The notes under the pieces: generated by a model
Told to the model about the DNA's origin: nothing
Database searches by the model: none
The model's input: only the letters and a program-made list of their open reading frames with translations
Program-made: the position numbers and the translations under genes
NCBI RefSeq assembly: GCF_030936135.1
Contig: NC_082619.1
Span: forward strand, 2,979,208-3,043,207
Length of the DNA stretch: 64,000 nucleotides
DNA from: Gavia stellata
Lineage: Eukaryota; Chordata; Aves; Gaviiformes; Gaviidae
Direction of reading: 5' to 3'
Part shown: in pieces, positions 50,652 to 63,542 of the stretch
Layout: every line of letters starts with the position of its first letter
Numbering within the stretch: position 1 is the stretch's first letter

Positions 50652-50739
50652 CTGGATGTCTTCTGCAGTCAGGTGGCTTTTCATCTCCTGTTTCCTCCTT
50701 GGTGGAGGGGCAGGTTTGTGGGACGGGGGCAAGTCAATG
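50652..50739 (-). CDS. NECTIN1: Nectin-1-like gene: first cytoplasmic exon, proline-rich
   Basis: Internal exon of 88 bp with acceptor TTTATCTGCAG|C and donor CAG|GTATGC on the minus strand. Its first base completes a Leu codon (CT+C) with the transmembrane exon; it then encodes IDLPPSHKPAPPPRRKQ and ...KSHLTAEDIQ, ending in phase 0. PAPPPR fits the class II SH3-ligand pattern PxxPxR and lies about 18 residues inside the membrane. The end EDIQ continues as VVHLD in the next exon; EDIQVVHLD is the block I recognise from the nectin-1 alpha tail. The intron separating it from the transmembrane exon is 1.9 kb. The assignment is secure as part of the same transcript because phase, motif order and spacing all fit. 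Confidence 0.83.
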
Positions 50740-52641
50740 CTGCAGATAAAGAAATGGTTGCTGATTAGAGAGCAAGAGAAAGGGGTCTGCTTGCTTTGAT
50801 GTGCCATAACAAGACGGATCCTGCATGCGCCAAAGCTTTGATTGTGTTTGTCACTGAACTGCCAATATAATTATATAGATTATTCTCAGTAACTCCCCCC
50901 CATGCCCTCTTTCTCACCCCAATTAGAATTGTTAATAGAAATAAACTCCCTCCTAGCGTTCTGTTCCTAATTCCAAGCAAATCCCCATGTTGGATTGCAG
51001 ATCCCAAGGGTGCAGCTGGGATACCTGTCTCCCGGCACTGTTTTGGAATGGCTCCAAATCATCCCATGGGAGGTGGCTCATTTTATGGCTGTAGGGTACC
51101 AGAAAGTGTCTGGCAGTGGTCACTGTAAATCAACAAGGTAATGTCAGCCCCAATTTGGGAGCTTACCTGGAACGGTAGCCCCTGTCACAGCCTTCCCAGT
51201 AGGATTTTGAATCTTCCTCATAGACATGCTATGCCACGCAGGGACATTTATCCCTGACCCCCAGTCAGGGGATCAGCTTTTGCCCCAGAGCATAGGGATT
51301 GGCAGCCATTATAATCCCAGCCTAGAGACTGTCTCTGCACATTCTGTTCATATGCACAGATGTGTCTAATCCTTTTACAAAACTTATTAAAACTCTGATC
51401 CACTAATTAGCTGGCTCCCCCTCCCTTCTCTTTGTACAAACTTAACCAGATCTTTTGATAGAGATGGGTGAATTTCCTTGGCAACCCAACGGATTCCAGC
51501 ATGGGACCAGAGTGTACGGGTCGGGGGGAGAGTAAAATGGGTCCCTGAGGCTCTGCAAAACATTGACTTTATGGCTCTAAAGAAAAGAAATGCTATTAAC
51601 TTTCGGAGGCTTTGGAGTGGACTCCAAAATAGAGGCAGCACCTCTGCAGACTAGGGCACCATTGTGTTTCTATTCTCAGCTAAAGTGGCTCTTCCCTGTG
51701 CCTGCGTGGAGGCCCATTGTGGGAAGTGGATTGTCTGAATGCATCTCTGTCATAGGGCTGATGCTGTGGATGCAATTTCACCTTGTGGTGCTATTTTTTT
51801 GTTTGTGTGCCTTTCTGTCTCTCCTGCTTTCCCCAGTTCTCTTCCCTCCCTCTCCCGCTATCCTCCAATGCCCTCTCTCAAATGGGATTAAATGGAGCAC
51901 AAAATGTGGCCAAGACGTAACAACAATGAGGTGGGGGGTTGTGGAAGATAAAAGCAACTTCTAGCCTTTGGGCTTTCCGTGCCTCCCCTATGAGGTGGGA
52001 AGGAAGGGAGGGGGAGCTCTTCTGAAAAGGCAGAGACAAGATTTTCAGGAAGAGGCCAGGGTAAACATTCCTGAAGAGGGCTCTATTCATGCTGCATAGG
52101 CTGAACTCCACACCACCAAATTCCCTGCCTGGGATCTGTGCTGCACAGCGTAGGGCAGAGCAAAGCAAGTACCTGTCAAAGAGGAGCCCCTGGGGCATCC
52201 CCTCTCCCTACTCTCCTCTCGTATTGCCAGAGTTCAGCCTAAAACAGGAGCCTGAAGCCATTTCTCTGAAAAAGGAGGAAGAGGATCCTCTCCTACCACT
52301 GGAGGTGACAGTGGCACTGAGCAGCTGCACCGTGTCCAAGGGAAAGCAGCATCTGGGTGAACATCATTGTGCTTCAGTTTCCACTTAAGGCTTGCGATAA
52401 GGGTTCAAAAATAGGAGAGAGCAGGATGGAGAGCACTAGGGGGGCCCAAGGAAGGGAAGAGAGTCAGAGGAGAGAGCCAGACGGTGGCAGGCAGGAAGAA
52501 ATGGCTGGAAAAACAGTTTGCTGACGGGCTTTTCTTGTGTGCAGGTGGCGGAAGGGCCAGCGGTGCTCTCTGTCTGCTGCCCCATCCAATAGCACCTGTA
52601 CCATCACTGTGCTGTACTTCTGTGAGCATGGGGCTACTTAC
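50740..52641 (-). other. NECTIN1: Intron between transmembrane exon and first cytoplasmic exon
   Basis: A 1.9-kb intron. It contains one weak exon-like segment at 51167-51228, reported as a finding, and otherwise nothing I can identify. Confidence 0.6.
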
Positions 52642-52789
52642 AGGTCATTGTCCGTTTCAGTGCGGTTCTTTTGTTGCCGCCTGTAGACAATAATTACGGT
52701 GACAGACACGCCGATGATGAGAGCTGCTGCGATGACTCCTCCCACGATCCCAATAATGCCTCCTGGGGCACCCTGAGGTAGTGGCTTAT
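52642..52789 (-). CDS. NECTIN1: Nectin-1-like gene: transmembrane exon (alpha/HIgR-type)
   Basis: Internal exon of 148 bp. It encodes the end of the ectodomain stalk (D)KPLPQGAPGG, one hydrophobic membrane segment of about 25 residues (starting IIGIVGGVIAAAL, ending VIIVY), and a basic stop-transfer YRRQQK followed by NRTETDND. Reading the minus strand, the acceptor is ...TGCATTGCAG|AT and the donor is CT|GTAAGT. The exon begins with the last two bases of a codon and ends with the first two, so both boundaries are fixed by phase. The stalk start (D)KP and the RQQK plus ETD pattern match what I recall of the alternative alpha tail of mammalian nectin-1, not the canonical delta tail. The product is a type I cell-adhesion receptor whose Ig domains would be encoded upstream, outside the window. 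Nectin-2 has a similar GGIIG...GGIIAA membrane segment, so a paralogue is possible, but the downstream exons favour nectin-1. Confidence 0.83.
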
Positions 52790-53439
52790 CTGCAATGCAC
52801 AGGGAAGCACAGGAGAGAGGGTTAGAACATCAGAGAACACAACCAGTAAGGCACAAAGACCAGTAGAACCAGGGACTCCGGGAGCAAAGATGCCAGCGCA
52901 CTCTGAAACTGTCTCAGGTAGCCATTTACGGGCAGCTTCATGGGGGGAGACAGGTCATACTGAAATGTACTAGTCAGAGCTGAAGAGGAACAGAAATCTG
53001 TGTCTCCAAGAGCTAACCGCTTCCTTACTCTGTTCTGCAATTTCCCCTTAAATCAGGTGGTTATTCCTGGATCTGTTTTTCTGCCTTTGTTCTGTCCTCG
53101 AAGAAAGAAGGGTTTAGGGAATAAAGGTGCTTCTAAGCAGCCACTCCATGTGGTGCAGATGGACTCCTGTGGACCTGCTCCTCGATATTATTTAACTATC
53201 TTGAAAGCCTTCTGCAGGACTTTGTCACAGTGTCTTCACTGAATTCTTGGTGCTGTTGAAATGAAGGAGAGCTTTGCTATTATTGTAGACCTTAGAAGAG
53301 CCAAGGACCAATGCTCAATTTATTGAGGTGGAGCAGAGGTATATGCACGCCTAACCCTTACAAAACAGATGTCCTGAGTGTAGGATTTAGAGGCGAGGGG
53401 GAGATATATCGTATCTTGCATTTCATCCCTTGTTTGCCC

Positions 53440-53560
53440 CGTGGCTGGAGAGCTCTGTGACTTGGGCCAGCTCCTCGGTGACTAATGTGGACCTCATTCA
53501 GAGGAAACCTATCCCATGGGCCTGATGGGAAAGTGCTTTGAAACGTACGATAAAAGGATT
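53440..53560 (+). mobile_element. MIR-like SINE relic
   Basis: Plus-strand stretch with CTCTGTGACTTGGGCCAGCT (MIR core CTGTGTGACCTTGGGCAAG) and, 60 bases on, GGGAAAGTGCTTTGAAACGT, like the MIR/amniote SINE tail. It is very degenerate and lies inside the large nectin intron. Confidence 0.45.
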
Positions 53561-56500
53561 TAATTTGCTCTACCTTCCAACCTAATTAAACTCAAAAACC
53601 AGCTAATTGGTACTTTGTACTTACAGCTCCGGCAGTGATGAAAGAAGGAGATAATTGGAATGGAGGAAGAAGGAGGAGGAGGAGGAGAACGAAAAGAAAT
53701 TCAGGGGAGGGGAGTGAGACAGGGATGAGGAAACAAGGTGCTTTGTAGAACTTGTCACACCTAATTTTTGTACTTTTCTTAATGCACTGGCTACTGGCTG
53801 CTCTTAGAGACTAGGTACTGGACTATATGGACCTTATTCTGCAACAATTATGGCTTTGGGTATCATAGTGGTAGCCAGTATCTCCACTAAACTACCCATC
53901 CCCAAGGCCTCAAAATTATACCAACCTTACCTGTGTGCATGGTTATAAAATGTGTATGCACACATTCCCAAAGCACATAGGACGACTTATACAAGACTTT
54001 TCAGGGTGAAAATCTGCCACTTACTCCCACCTCACATCCATGGATTCAGCACTTGCTTAGCTCGAAGGCTGGGCTCCCTGAAATCCCACGTACCAGGTAC
54101 AATTGCAGAACTGACTGCGCTGAATCGTTGCCAACAGCCTATTCCCAGATCTCGCCTCACAGCCAGCCTTCTTCACCTTTCAGATTTGCTGCTGTCATCC
54201 AGAAGTGAACTGAGGTGTATAAACATTTCCCAGGGAAATCCCCTCTCCAGTCAATACCAACAAATTGCACAGCAGAGAACTGGCATGTTTGCTGTATCCG
54301 TACAGAACACTTGAACTCCCAGCACCATGCTGAGGCATTGCTACCAATGAAGAATTTGCCCTGGGAACTGTCTTTACACTGATGCCCCATCGCTCTCCAT
54401 GCAAACCCGGTTTTCTCTTGCCTTGCAAGGACACCCCAGAGCCTCCATCGGTCAGCATCCTACACCCCACCTTCCCCTGTTCCTTAATTAAGAGCTCAGA
54501 GCTGTGTGTCTTCAAGTGGCAGGATGCTGTAGTCATCAGAACGTGAGGCTCTGCTCCCCACTGTCCTCGGCAGTGGCAGTCACTTTTCTTTCTCTTCCCT
54601 GCTCCGTAAGCCACATTATCTTGTAAATAATATTTCTGCCTTGAGACAGCTCACTTACAGCCATGCTCAGGCAGACAGCTGACATGTTGCAATCCAAACC
54701 CCCGGACAGTATTCGAGATTGTGGCAGGGACAACGACTGTAAAGAATCTTCCAGTCACTTTGGCTGGGGCATTTCCGTGATGAATTGGCCCCTAATGGCT
54801 CTCTGGATGGCAGGTAGCAAGCAGAGAACATCAGCCTCCTGCTACTGCTGTAAATCAGTAGGTGTGCATATGTGTGCAGGGAAACAGGGCAGAAGAAAAA
54901 AGAGGCAAAGGGAAATAAATAAATAAAGCAAGCTAAAATTAATCTCCAGGCACTTGAACAGGGCAGTGTAATAGTGGAAAGGGTCCAGGAAAATTTAAAG
55001 AGGGGGAAATGCAGCCACTAATTTGCAGAAGAGAGAGGGGTAAATATAGGGCACTGGGTAAAGACAGTAAGGAGATGAGGAGAGGGAAAGAATGGAGGAG
55101 CACAAGGAGAAATGCAGATGTTTTGGGGTGTCTGTTAGAGTACTACCTTCTTCCCAAGCTCTCAAGACTATGGTACGAACATCCCACCTGCCTAACACAG
55201 GGCTGTGTGGCAATGCAGTGCTTCCACAGAATGGCAAGTACCAAACAATGACAAAATCCTATGACATCAAGCCCTGCCCCTACATGTGCAGGTCTCTTTC
55301 CTGAGGACAATCTGAGCCATTTTGCAGAAGTGTTGGTCACGTCTTTGCAGGAGTCCAGCTAGGAACCTGTGAAAGGCAACAGGGATAATTGCTGACAATA
55401 AGAGGAAATACCAGGAGACAAGGAAGATAAATGAGAGAACAAGGTCCCAAGAGAGCAAGAAAGTGCAGAGGAGAGGAGAAGAAAACAGGAAGATGTAGAG
55501 AGAGACCTTCCTTTTTGCTGGCTTTCCCTCTTTCTTTTTCCTTTTTTTTTTTCCTTCCTTTTTTAAAGCTTCTTTCATCTGCATTCCCAGCTGTTTATTT
55601 CCTCAATCTCCCCTTCCTAGGGAAGAGCTGTGGCTAGTACTGTTTGGAGGGCTCACCTGCAACGCAGCCTATTTCCTTCCCTTCTCTGTGTGCATTGCCT
55701 CTTCAACAGGTAAAGTCAGAGGCACCAACAGGGCTTTTCTGGAGGGCAGGGTGGCTGCAAGAAGGGGGGTTGTAAGTCAAACAGGAGGGCACCAGGAAAA
55801 CCTCAGAAGGTGGTAAGAACTGGCAGATGAGGATTCAGCTACACTGACAGGGCTTTTGGGCAGCCCTGGGAAGATGTTTGCAAGGCTTGTGAATCAGGAT
55901 CAGAATAAATTGGCAGGACAGCTCAGGGGCCTCCAGACTGGAGTGGGAAAAGGCTTTGCCAATTAAGAATGCAAAACCCCTTGCTCTGTGTCACGCTTGA
56001 ATAATTTAAAACTCTCCAAAAAGTTTGTGTGAAGCAGTTGGCAGTGAAGCAGGTACCAGAGAACCCAAAGGGGCTGAACAAACAGCTCAGCCTTATCTGG
56101 ATGTCTAAGGGCTGCCGCGAACTCCTCGTTCCTGCTGGAAACTGAATTAATTCACAGTATTACAATTGAGGGGAAAAGAAGGACACTCCACCCCCGGTCT
56201 CTTTCAGAGCAGTTTTGTTCGTTACTTTGTTCTGCCACAGCTCTTCTGGAGATGGAAACAGACACAGGAAAGGCAGAAAAGTGGTTACCTGTCCGTAAAG
56301 CATCCTTCCCAGTCACCTGATGGTGTGTGTCTCTGGGTTTCCAAAAGTAACTGGTAACAGATGAAGATCTTTCTACCAACTAGATCAATTAAAACACTTT
56401 GTGGGGTGCTGATAGTGTAATTCACCAGTCCCAATGCCCAGTTAAATCACATCCAGCAGGCCAATGCTGTCAGTTGTTCACATCTCCCAAATAAGTGAAG

Positions 56501-56942
56501 AATGTCCACTAGACAAGAATGGCCATCCCGGAGAGATGCATCAGGCACAATCACAGCGCACAACTGACGCATAGTTTCATAGCACCAGCTATGAAAAAAC
56601 CCTTGTTCAAACAGCCGCAGGGCTGATGACTCTGTCTGTATGGACAGAGCTGTGGCTCAGATTTACTGCAAACAGCCATGGCAGCATTTCAAAGCACAGA
56701 GACAAACGGACGGAGCTGTCCACACGCGCCGTGCCCACGGGGTGAAATAGCGCAGCTGCAGAGCGCAATAGTAAATAATAATAGAGGAACAATGAAAGCT
56801 TTGGAGAACCAGCTTGCAGGAGAGCAAGAGAAATGTTCCCAAAGGGAACTTGAAGTGAGGCAAAGATGGATAAACTGGAAAGCTTCCAGAGAAGGGTATG
56901 CCAGAGCAGAGGGAATAACTCACTTGCTCTTGCTATGGCGGG

Positions 56943-56967
56943 GTGTGTGTGTGTGTGTGTGTGTGTG
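56943..56967 (+). repeat. (GT)n microsatellite
   Basis: About twelve perfect GT dinucleotides within the large intron, (CA)n on the transcribed strand. Confidence 0.9.
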
Positions 56968-59403
56968 ATGTGGAGGACTTTGCAAAAGGAAAGGAAAGAA
57001 GAGAGCGCGCCTGTCACACTTTTGAAAGTAAGGTCCCTTCCCTTAAAGCTACTTCTGTGGCTGGGACATTTGCATCATGAAGCAGCCTGGCTGTTCTTGG
57101 GGTCTAGACTTGAGAGCAGGACATGTTACATCCCCACCAAGGGTATGTGCCTGTCTGGGATTGACTTCTTATGCAAAGCTGTGATCAGCCAGCTAATTCT
57201 GCACTTGCTGCAGTATATGCACAGTGATATCCAGCCTGAGCAGGTGGGGAGGAGCAGATCTGTGGAATGGGGTCCTGCACGAATGGCACAGACAGCTGTG
57301 GGGTGGGACAAAGGTCCTGGCAGGCAGGAAGGCTTCATTTGGATGAGAGGGCTGGGTCTCACACCGGTACTGTCTTCTTTCTATCCTGACTGTCTGCCAT
57401 GTATTCAGCTGCCCCAGGGAGAGCCTGAGCCCCATCTAATTACTGATGCACTAACCTGCATCCCCCAGGTAAATCTGGAAGCTGAGTCAGTCTCTGGGCC
57501 CAGTTCACTGCAGCTCTGAGTGCAGCTGGTTTGCTCAAACAGAGCTGCATACTCTTATCTTTGCCTCTTAACTTCAACTTGATCCCTCAGTGCTTCACAG
57601 AAAACCAGCATAACAACATACAACACCTCTGAGAAGCCATTTTCTCAAAGATCTGCCTGCATCTGTAACCAATTGCAAAGTAGGATTCCCTTTCCATTTG
57701 TCACCTCCCCACTCAAAACAAATCCCCATCTATTTCATGGGTGGCTAGCCAAGGCACTCAGCAATGTGCTGCCTTTCTCACAGACACATTGCAAATCAAT
57801 GGGAAGGAATCGTGATTCTTCTCCTTCCTTTATGCTAGCAGCTTTGAAGCTCTTCTAGCTGCCAGCCTTGCTAGAGTTAATGTTACCCGGGTGCTCAATT
57901 GCATCCCTGTTCACAGGCATATACAGCCTGTATGTCTAAAGCAGCCTATCCTGGTACAGTGCCAGCTCAAAGTAAGCCTGTCTGTGACCTGGATTGTCAC
58001 CCTGATCCAGTGAAGGAGTTAGCATTGCTGGACTCTTTCTGCCTGCTGAACCTTTGAGCAAGACAATGAGATCAGATGATGCATATTTATAATACTCCCC
58101 ACCTGACACATTCCAGGGAGCCGGAGACACGGCAAGTTCACAGAGCTAAATTAAACTGAGTTGAGAAGCTTGGCAGAACAAATACGTCCCCAGTTTGGTT
58201 TTAAAGACAAGAGCAGCATTGGCTAATTTGAGACACGCTCCAATAGCATACACACCCCCAGGCACAAGCTGGTTCAGAGCCTCATGGTGCCTTGTGTTTG
58301 CAAAGGGTTAATGAAGTGCTGTTCCCAGGAGAGCCAGAGATGTGAGCTGGCAGAGCTGATGGGCCAAAGGGAAGGATAAACAGCAGGGCTTGCAAGTCAC
58401 TGGAGATTTTAAAGGGATCTTAAGTCTGAGGGAGGAGAGGTGGCGTAAGTTTCTCTGGGGGCAGCTCCCTTCACTGTGTATATTAAGTGAATCCCTTGCA
58501 GGGACAGCTAAGCATCCAGAGGATAAAAGGGATTAAGAAGGGAAAGACACTGCTTGGAAAGCTGAACCAGTGGCACTGGGCCGTTAGTGTGTGAGGTCAA
58601 AGTGCCATCCTGCCCCCTCAGCAGCAGCATTTCCTTCATCCCTCAGAGCTGGGTCCAAAAATCTTCATGGCCCTTCCTTTTGTCCTGGCCTGAAGTGGAG
58701 AGGAGAAGGGGAACGAAACATCTCGGTCTCCTCCCACCAAAGCCCCTCTCAGACCTTGCTCCAGCTCAGATTCTTTGCCTAACTGCAGGTGGAGGCGACC
58801 AGGCTGCAAGAAACACTCGTGAAAGCACTTCACAGTGAGGAGAGTCTGTCCCTGCGCAAACACAAATCAATGTTCCATGGTCAATTTGCGGTTTGCAGCA
58901 CCACTTAACCCCTGCAGTATCCAGCACCAGCTCTGTTACAAAGTGCTGTTCATCTGGTGACAAGTGGTGAGAGAAAGAGGGGGAGTTAGACCTCAGCATG
59001 GGGAAGAGGAGCAATTTGGTTAGCAAAGGTGGCTGGCAGGGTTTTCTGAGCAGGAGGAATGTCTGGGCTTCACTTGGTGACAAAAGCATAGCAAGGGCAG
59101 AGCTGATCCAGCAGCCCTCCCCATCCCGGGCTCCCAGAGACTCGTCCAGCTACAGAAAGAGCTCAGGACCTCTCTTGCTAGCAAGAGAAGGTGCTTCTGG
59201 TTTCGTGTCAGCTCAGGAGCTGGAGGTGCAGCCAGCCAAACAAAGGTTAAACACCAAAATGAAGGCAGAGCTGCTCTTCTGCCTCTATGCCCTGATATAA
59301 GTCAGAAGGAATTTTAAAAGCTGTCACAGTCTCTCCCACCAGGGTGTTTGTTGATGTAACTCTTATTTACACAATTAGCTGCCACACATGTGAGTGCCAA
59401 GCC

Positions 59404-59600
59404 ATGGCTGCAATCCTGGCACCGCCGCCGCACAGGGCTTCAGCCTCATTCCCCTGGAAATCCCCCAGTGCACAGGCTGGGTCCGCAGGGCCCCGCGAGG
59501 CGGGGAGCTCGCCTCCCGCACGGGGCTGCTCCGCTTGCTGCTGCACCTCCCTGCATCTGGTCCAAGCAAACGGGTGCTGGGAGGATCTCGGTTATACTGT
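59404..59600. promoter_or_regulatory. Small CpG-rich patch in the large intron
   Basis: About eleven CpGs in 130 bases (ACCGCCGCCGC, CCCCGCGAGGCGGGG, GCTCGCCTCCCGCACGGGG), in a region otherwise nearly free of CpG. The plus strand has an ATG in fair context (GCCAAGCCATGG) opening into an alanine/proline-rich frame. It could be an alternative first exon or promoter on either strand, or just a GC-rich remnant. Confidence 0.33.
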
Positions 59601-62600
59601 GTGTTTTGAGTGGGGCCAAAAGCCAGTGTCGCCAAGGATGGTTAAACAAACAAATGTTCCTGACCGCTCTCTGCATTGCCCTTCCCCTCCCTCCCACAAG
59701 TCGGAATCCCTCACAACTGCGAAGTCCCTCTATGAGTGACCTGACATATCCCCTCTCTAATTCCTCTCTGCTGAAGACCAGATGACTGGGTTTCCCCTGG
59801 GTCCTGAGTGGAGCATGGGTATCCCACTGTGTAGGTAGTAATCAAAACATCCCTTTAAGATCCCTGACCACTTTGCTTTCCTCTGTAATTTTTACCAGCC
59901 CAGCTGGCACTTAAAGACTTTTCAAACCACTTGCCTGTCTCTGATGAGGTTTTGGGAGAGCTTGGCAGTGTGGTGTGCAGATCCAGCCCTCCCTGGGGTG
60001 CCTGCTTTGAAGAGCATGCCCAACTGCAAGTGGACACAGGGATGTGCTTGATATTAGTGGAGATTTCACACGCATTCCAGCAAATGCAATTGCTTTGCCA
60101 TTCACCAAGGGTGGAGGCATCTCCACTCTTTCCAGTAATGACCAGCATTCTCCCTTTCCTTTCCTGCATTGGAAGCAGCACAGACATCCTTGGTTAAGTA
60201 GCATCTGGTTAAGTAGCTGCTGGCTGCAAAAGCATGCCTGGAATGCAGCTTTAACCCCTGGTGACCTTCCCTTGCAATGCTTCCCAGTGGCCACTAACAA
60301 GGATGGGGTTTGGATAGCAGCAATGGGAACAGTGTGTTAACCCCATGGGATCCAGCAGAGATGAGGACTGACTTCTGCAGAGTAACTGTTGTAGTGGGAG
60401 CTCCCCTGCAGATACTTCTTACTAGCCTGGTTTTTCTTCCACTCCTGGAGCAAAGCGTAGCAATTGTTAAACAGCACCCAGAAACATGGTCTGAGGGTTT
60501 AGGAAGGAAGCCTTTTCTCTGCGTGAAAGGACAGAGCTTAGCAAAGTCATTACTGTGCAACAGAAACAGACACTTTTTCAGAGGGTGCAACAGCAAGCAG
60601 TTATATGCAGCAGTGTCCACCCATAGAAACTGAGCCCCTCTGTATGTGCACATGCATGCTACATCCCCGCGCTTTCCACTCGGCCATGAAATGTCTGCAC
60701 TAACTCCAGATTCTGGGCTGTCCCTGTCTCTCTGTGCCACTCAGTGGCTCTAGCAAAGAGGGGCCAGACATGACCTGGTTATGTCTAACCCATCTATCTA
60801 AATGCAGCACAAACCTCACCCTGCCCTCTCTCCACACCACGTGGCCAACTCCACAGATTCCCTTACCTTCCCAGATTCAGGGGCTTCACAACTCAGCGCA
60901 GCAGGATGGAGAGTGCCCCAGCCTGTTTTGGGGGAGAAGATGGGCCCTGGAGAAGATGGTAAATGTTATCTGACATTTCCTCTGCCTCCCAGCCCTTAAT
61001 TTTAGTTCTGCTTCATTTCCTTGCAGCTCAGCAGAGTAATGAACAATCAAATCCCTTTGGTAATTTATTTCTTCTGCTGTACAGTTTCGAGGAGGTGATG
61101 ACACTTGAAATTGCCTCTCCTGGAGGGATGAAGGGGTCAGATCCTGAGCCCCATTACACCAGATTGTGTCTCTCTTCATCTTAGCAGCCTGCCTCAGCTG
61201 CCCAGAGCACAGCGTGGTCCCAAATCCATGTTTAGCCAGAGATACAGCCTTGCTCCCTTGATGGGTCCATTAAAGTCATGCTATTACAAGCAGCCACCAG
61301 ATGAATTCTGTCAGATAGAAGGTATAGGGATTGCAGCTCAGACTCTTATCATTTGCGTTTATAATAGAGTTAATTTGCTCAGCAATCTTCAGCAGCCCTC
61401 CTGGGAATGTCTCACTCTGCATGGCCATGTGCCTTGGGCTGTATTTGTCTCCTGTTGCCTCCGGGGTGCTTACAGCACCAGGCAGCTGTATCTTGGATGT
61501 CCCCAAAGGATGAGATCAGCTCCCTGTTTGCATCTACGCAGGCAGACTGCTGGGAGTTATGTGCAGACACAGGGTGTGTGCGGCAGGGCAAGGAGGAACT
61601 GCTCTGCTTCTCTGTCACCTGGCCAAAAGTGCATGAACAGTTGTGCAAATGGTAAGGTGGACAGGGCTACAGTTCTCTTATCTCCTCTGGTAACCGGCAC
61701 ACTTGCAGCAGCAAGGAGGGCTCAAGGCTGCTGTGCCTCTTCACACACACCCTTCCCTTCTCTCCTCTCCTACAGCCTCCCAAATACCCTTGAGACGGGC
61801 TGCAGTCCAGACAAAAGAATGACGCTTCAGTCTCCTGGAGCAGGGAGGGAGCTGCCAGCCATTCTGGAGTGATGTGTGAGAATGAAGCTGTTGGATGTTC
61901 ATGTGGCTTTGACCCGGACTCTAGTGCCTCTGCCTCCTCTCCTGCTCCTCACACGCATCTTCCTGAGTGACAGCAAGGGCGAGATCCACTTCTCCCAAGC
62001 CAGGGCAGTCACTGTGCCTGCACTGACTTAGCGAAAGCAGCTACAGCACGTCCCTGGCTGCCCCCATCAATCCTGCTCCAGGAGAGGGACAATGACGCAG
62101 AAGGCAACTCAGACTTCATGTTCCTGACCCTTTTCCTGATTTCTCCCTCCTGTTAATGGCAATGAAAGACTCTTAGCACACCTTCCCTCCTAACTTCTCA
62201 AATGTCTTGCAAGGTCTGTCGGACAGTATCTGCCTTAGCATGTAACCACCAATATTTAGCCATGTAACCTTAATCAGCTGGGTATTTGTTAGCTTGCACA
62301 CGGGGAGCTTCCCCCATCTCCAATATAGATCAAATGGAAAAGCTGGAAAGTGAGACATCAGTCAGTATGAAAGAGAAGCTGTGAAGGACAGACGATTGAT
62401 AGAAAAGCTAGGATTACCCTGGGGAATACAGCGGGAATAAACAAAATCTCTGCAATGCTCTATAGGCACTTTACCAAATGGATATGGTCGAGAGGGCAGT
62501 AATGATTCAGAAAAGGCAGAAGATTGGAATAACTATTCATGATCTGTCTCTAGAGACCAACAGACATTTGTTTGTGGCTTCTGAGATGACAAAACAATTT

Positions 62601-62869
62601 CCACGTGTTTGAGGATGACAAAACTGAGGAGCTTGCTGGACACCATCTCTTTGGATATTCCTCTTACTATAAGCAAACAGATAGGTTGAAAGACTTAGCT
62701 GAGAGATCCTTAACTCACTGCTGTTAGTTTTTACTATTTGTTGAAATAGATAAATTCTAGAAGGATAAATTCTAGCAGACTGGAAGAGGACACAGAGAAT
62801 TACTTGAATACTATAGGGTGATTTGCTGGCACCAAAGAAAAAGCTAACACAGGTTCCAGTTAATAAAGA

Positions 62870-63195
62870 ATTAAAAGGCAGGAATATAATCAATGTCGTT
62901 CTACATGGTTTGTGGGAAATGAGTCTTGTCAGTCAAAGACAATGTCATTTTATGCCTACTAAACCAGTCATCTCATCAAAGTAAGTGTAGAAATGGAATA
63001 GAAAATAGATTAAGAATGGCTAACTGACAGGTCTCAGAAGGAGTTGTCAGGAGGGAATCACTGTCAGTGGGCAAGGAGCAGTGGTGGGCCTGATGCTACT
63101 CAGTGCTTTCATAGGGCATGTGGAAACAATGACCACCTCAGTGCTTTAGCAATCCCCGGATGAGACAAAGGTCAGTGGATTTGTAAAGAAGCCCA
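62870..63195 (+). mobile_element. Ancient degenerate CR1 LINE fragment
   Basis: Plus-strand similarity to the reverse-transcriptase region of older sauropsid CR1 families. Recognisable pieces are ATGGTTTGTGGGAAATGAGT then CTTGTCAGTCAAAGAC, AATGGCTAACTGACAGGTCT then CAGAAGG, and GATGAGACAAAGGTCAGTGG. A segment between the first two is missing. No open frame survives. It is oriented opposite to the younger CR1 at 63543. Boundaries are approximate and the family is from memory. Confidence 0.6.
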
Positions 63196-63542
63196 TTAAT
63201 AGACTCAGGACATTGTAATTCAGCCATTGCAATACTCCATGTCCTTGCTGAAGCACCTGTATTTTTAAAAGGAAGAGGACCCAGAAGGGAAGAATGCAGA
63301 AGATGCCCGAGTATAGCTTTTCAGTAAGTCTGTTGAAACTGGACCTCCCTGGCGAGAAAGAAACTGGTGCCAATGTGCAGCAGAAGAACAGCGGAACAAG
63401 CAAGGGCTAGGATTTTAACAGAGTCCCAGAGGCTGCCAGAGCTGATCAGTCACAAGTTCATGCTGTAACCCATGGGCAAGCCTTCCCCATCTCCAAATCT
63501 CTTTCTCCCCACCCTAATCCCCTGCTGTGTGTCAGCCTTTTT

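Noticed and set aside
53630..53710. Minus-strand GGAGCT|GTAAGT donor-like site
   Set aside because: Upstream sequence is a pure pyrimidine (CTC)n-like stretch without an acceptor-exon arrangement that reads as protein.
56866..57519. 217-codon plus-strand open frame
   Set aside because: It runs through the (GT)n microsatellite (CVCVCVCV), lies in the nectin intron, and has no recognisable domain or splice context. Chance frame.
61228..61872. 214-codon plus-strand open frame
   Set aside because: No domain, low-complexity composition and competing frames on the other strand. A few frames of this length are near chance expectation in 64 kb.
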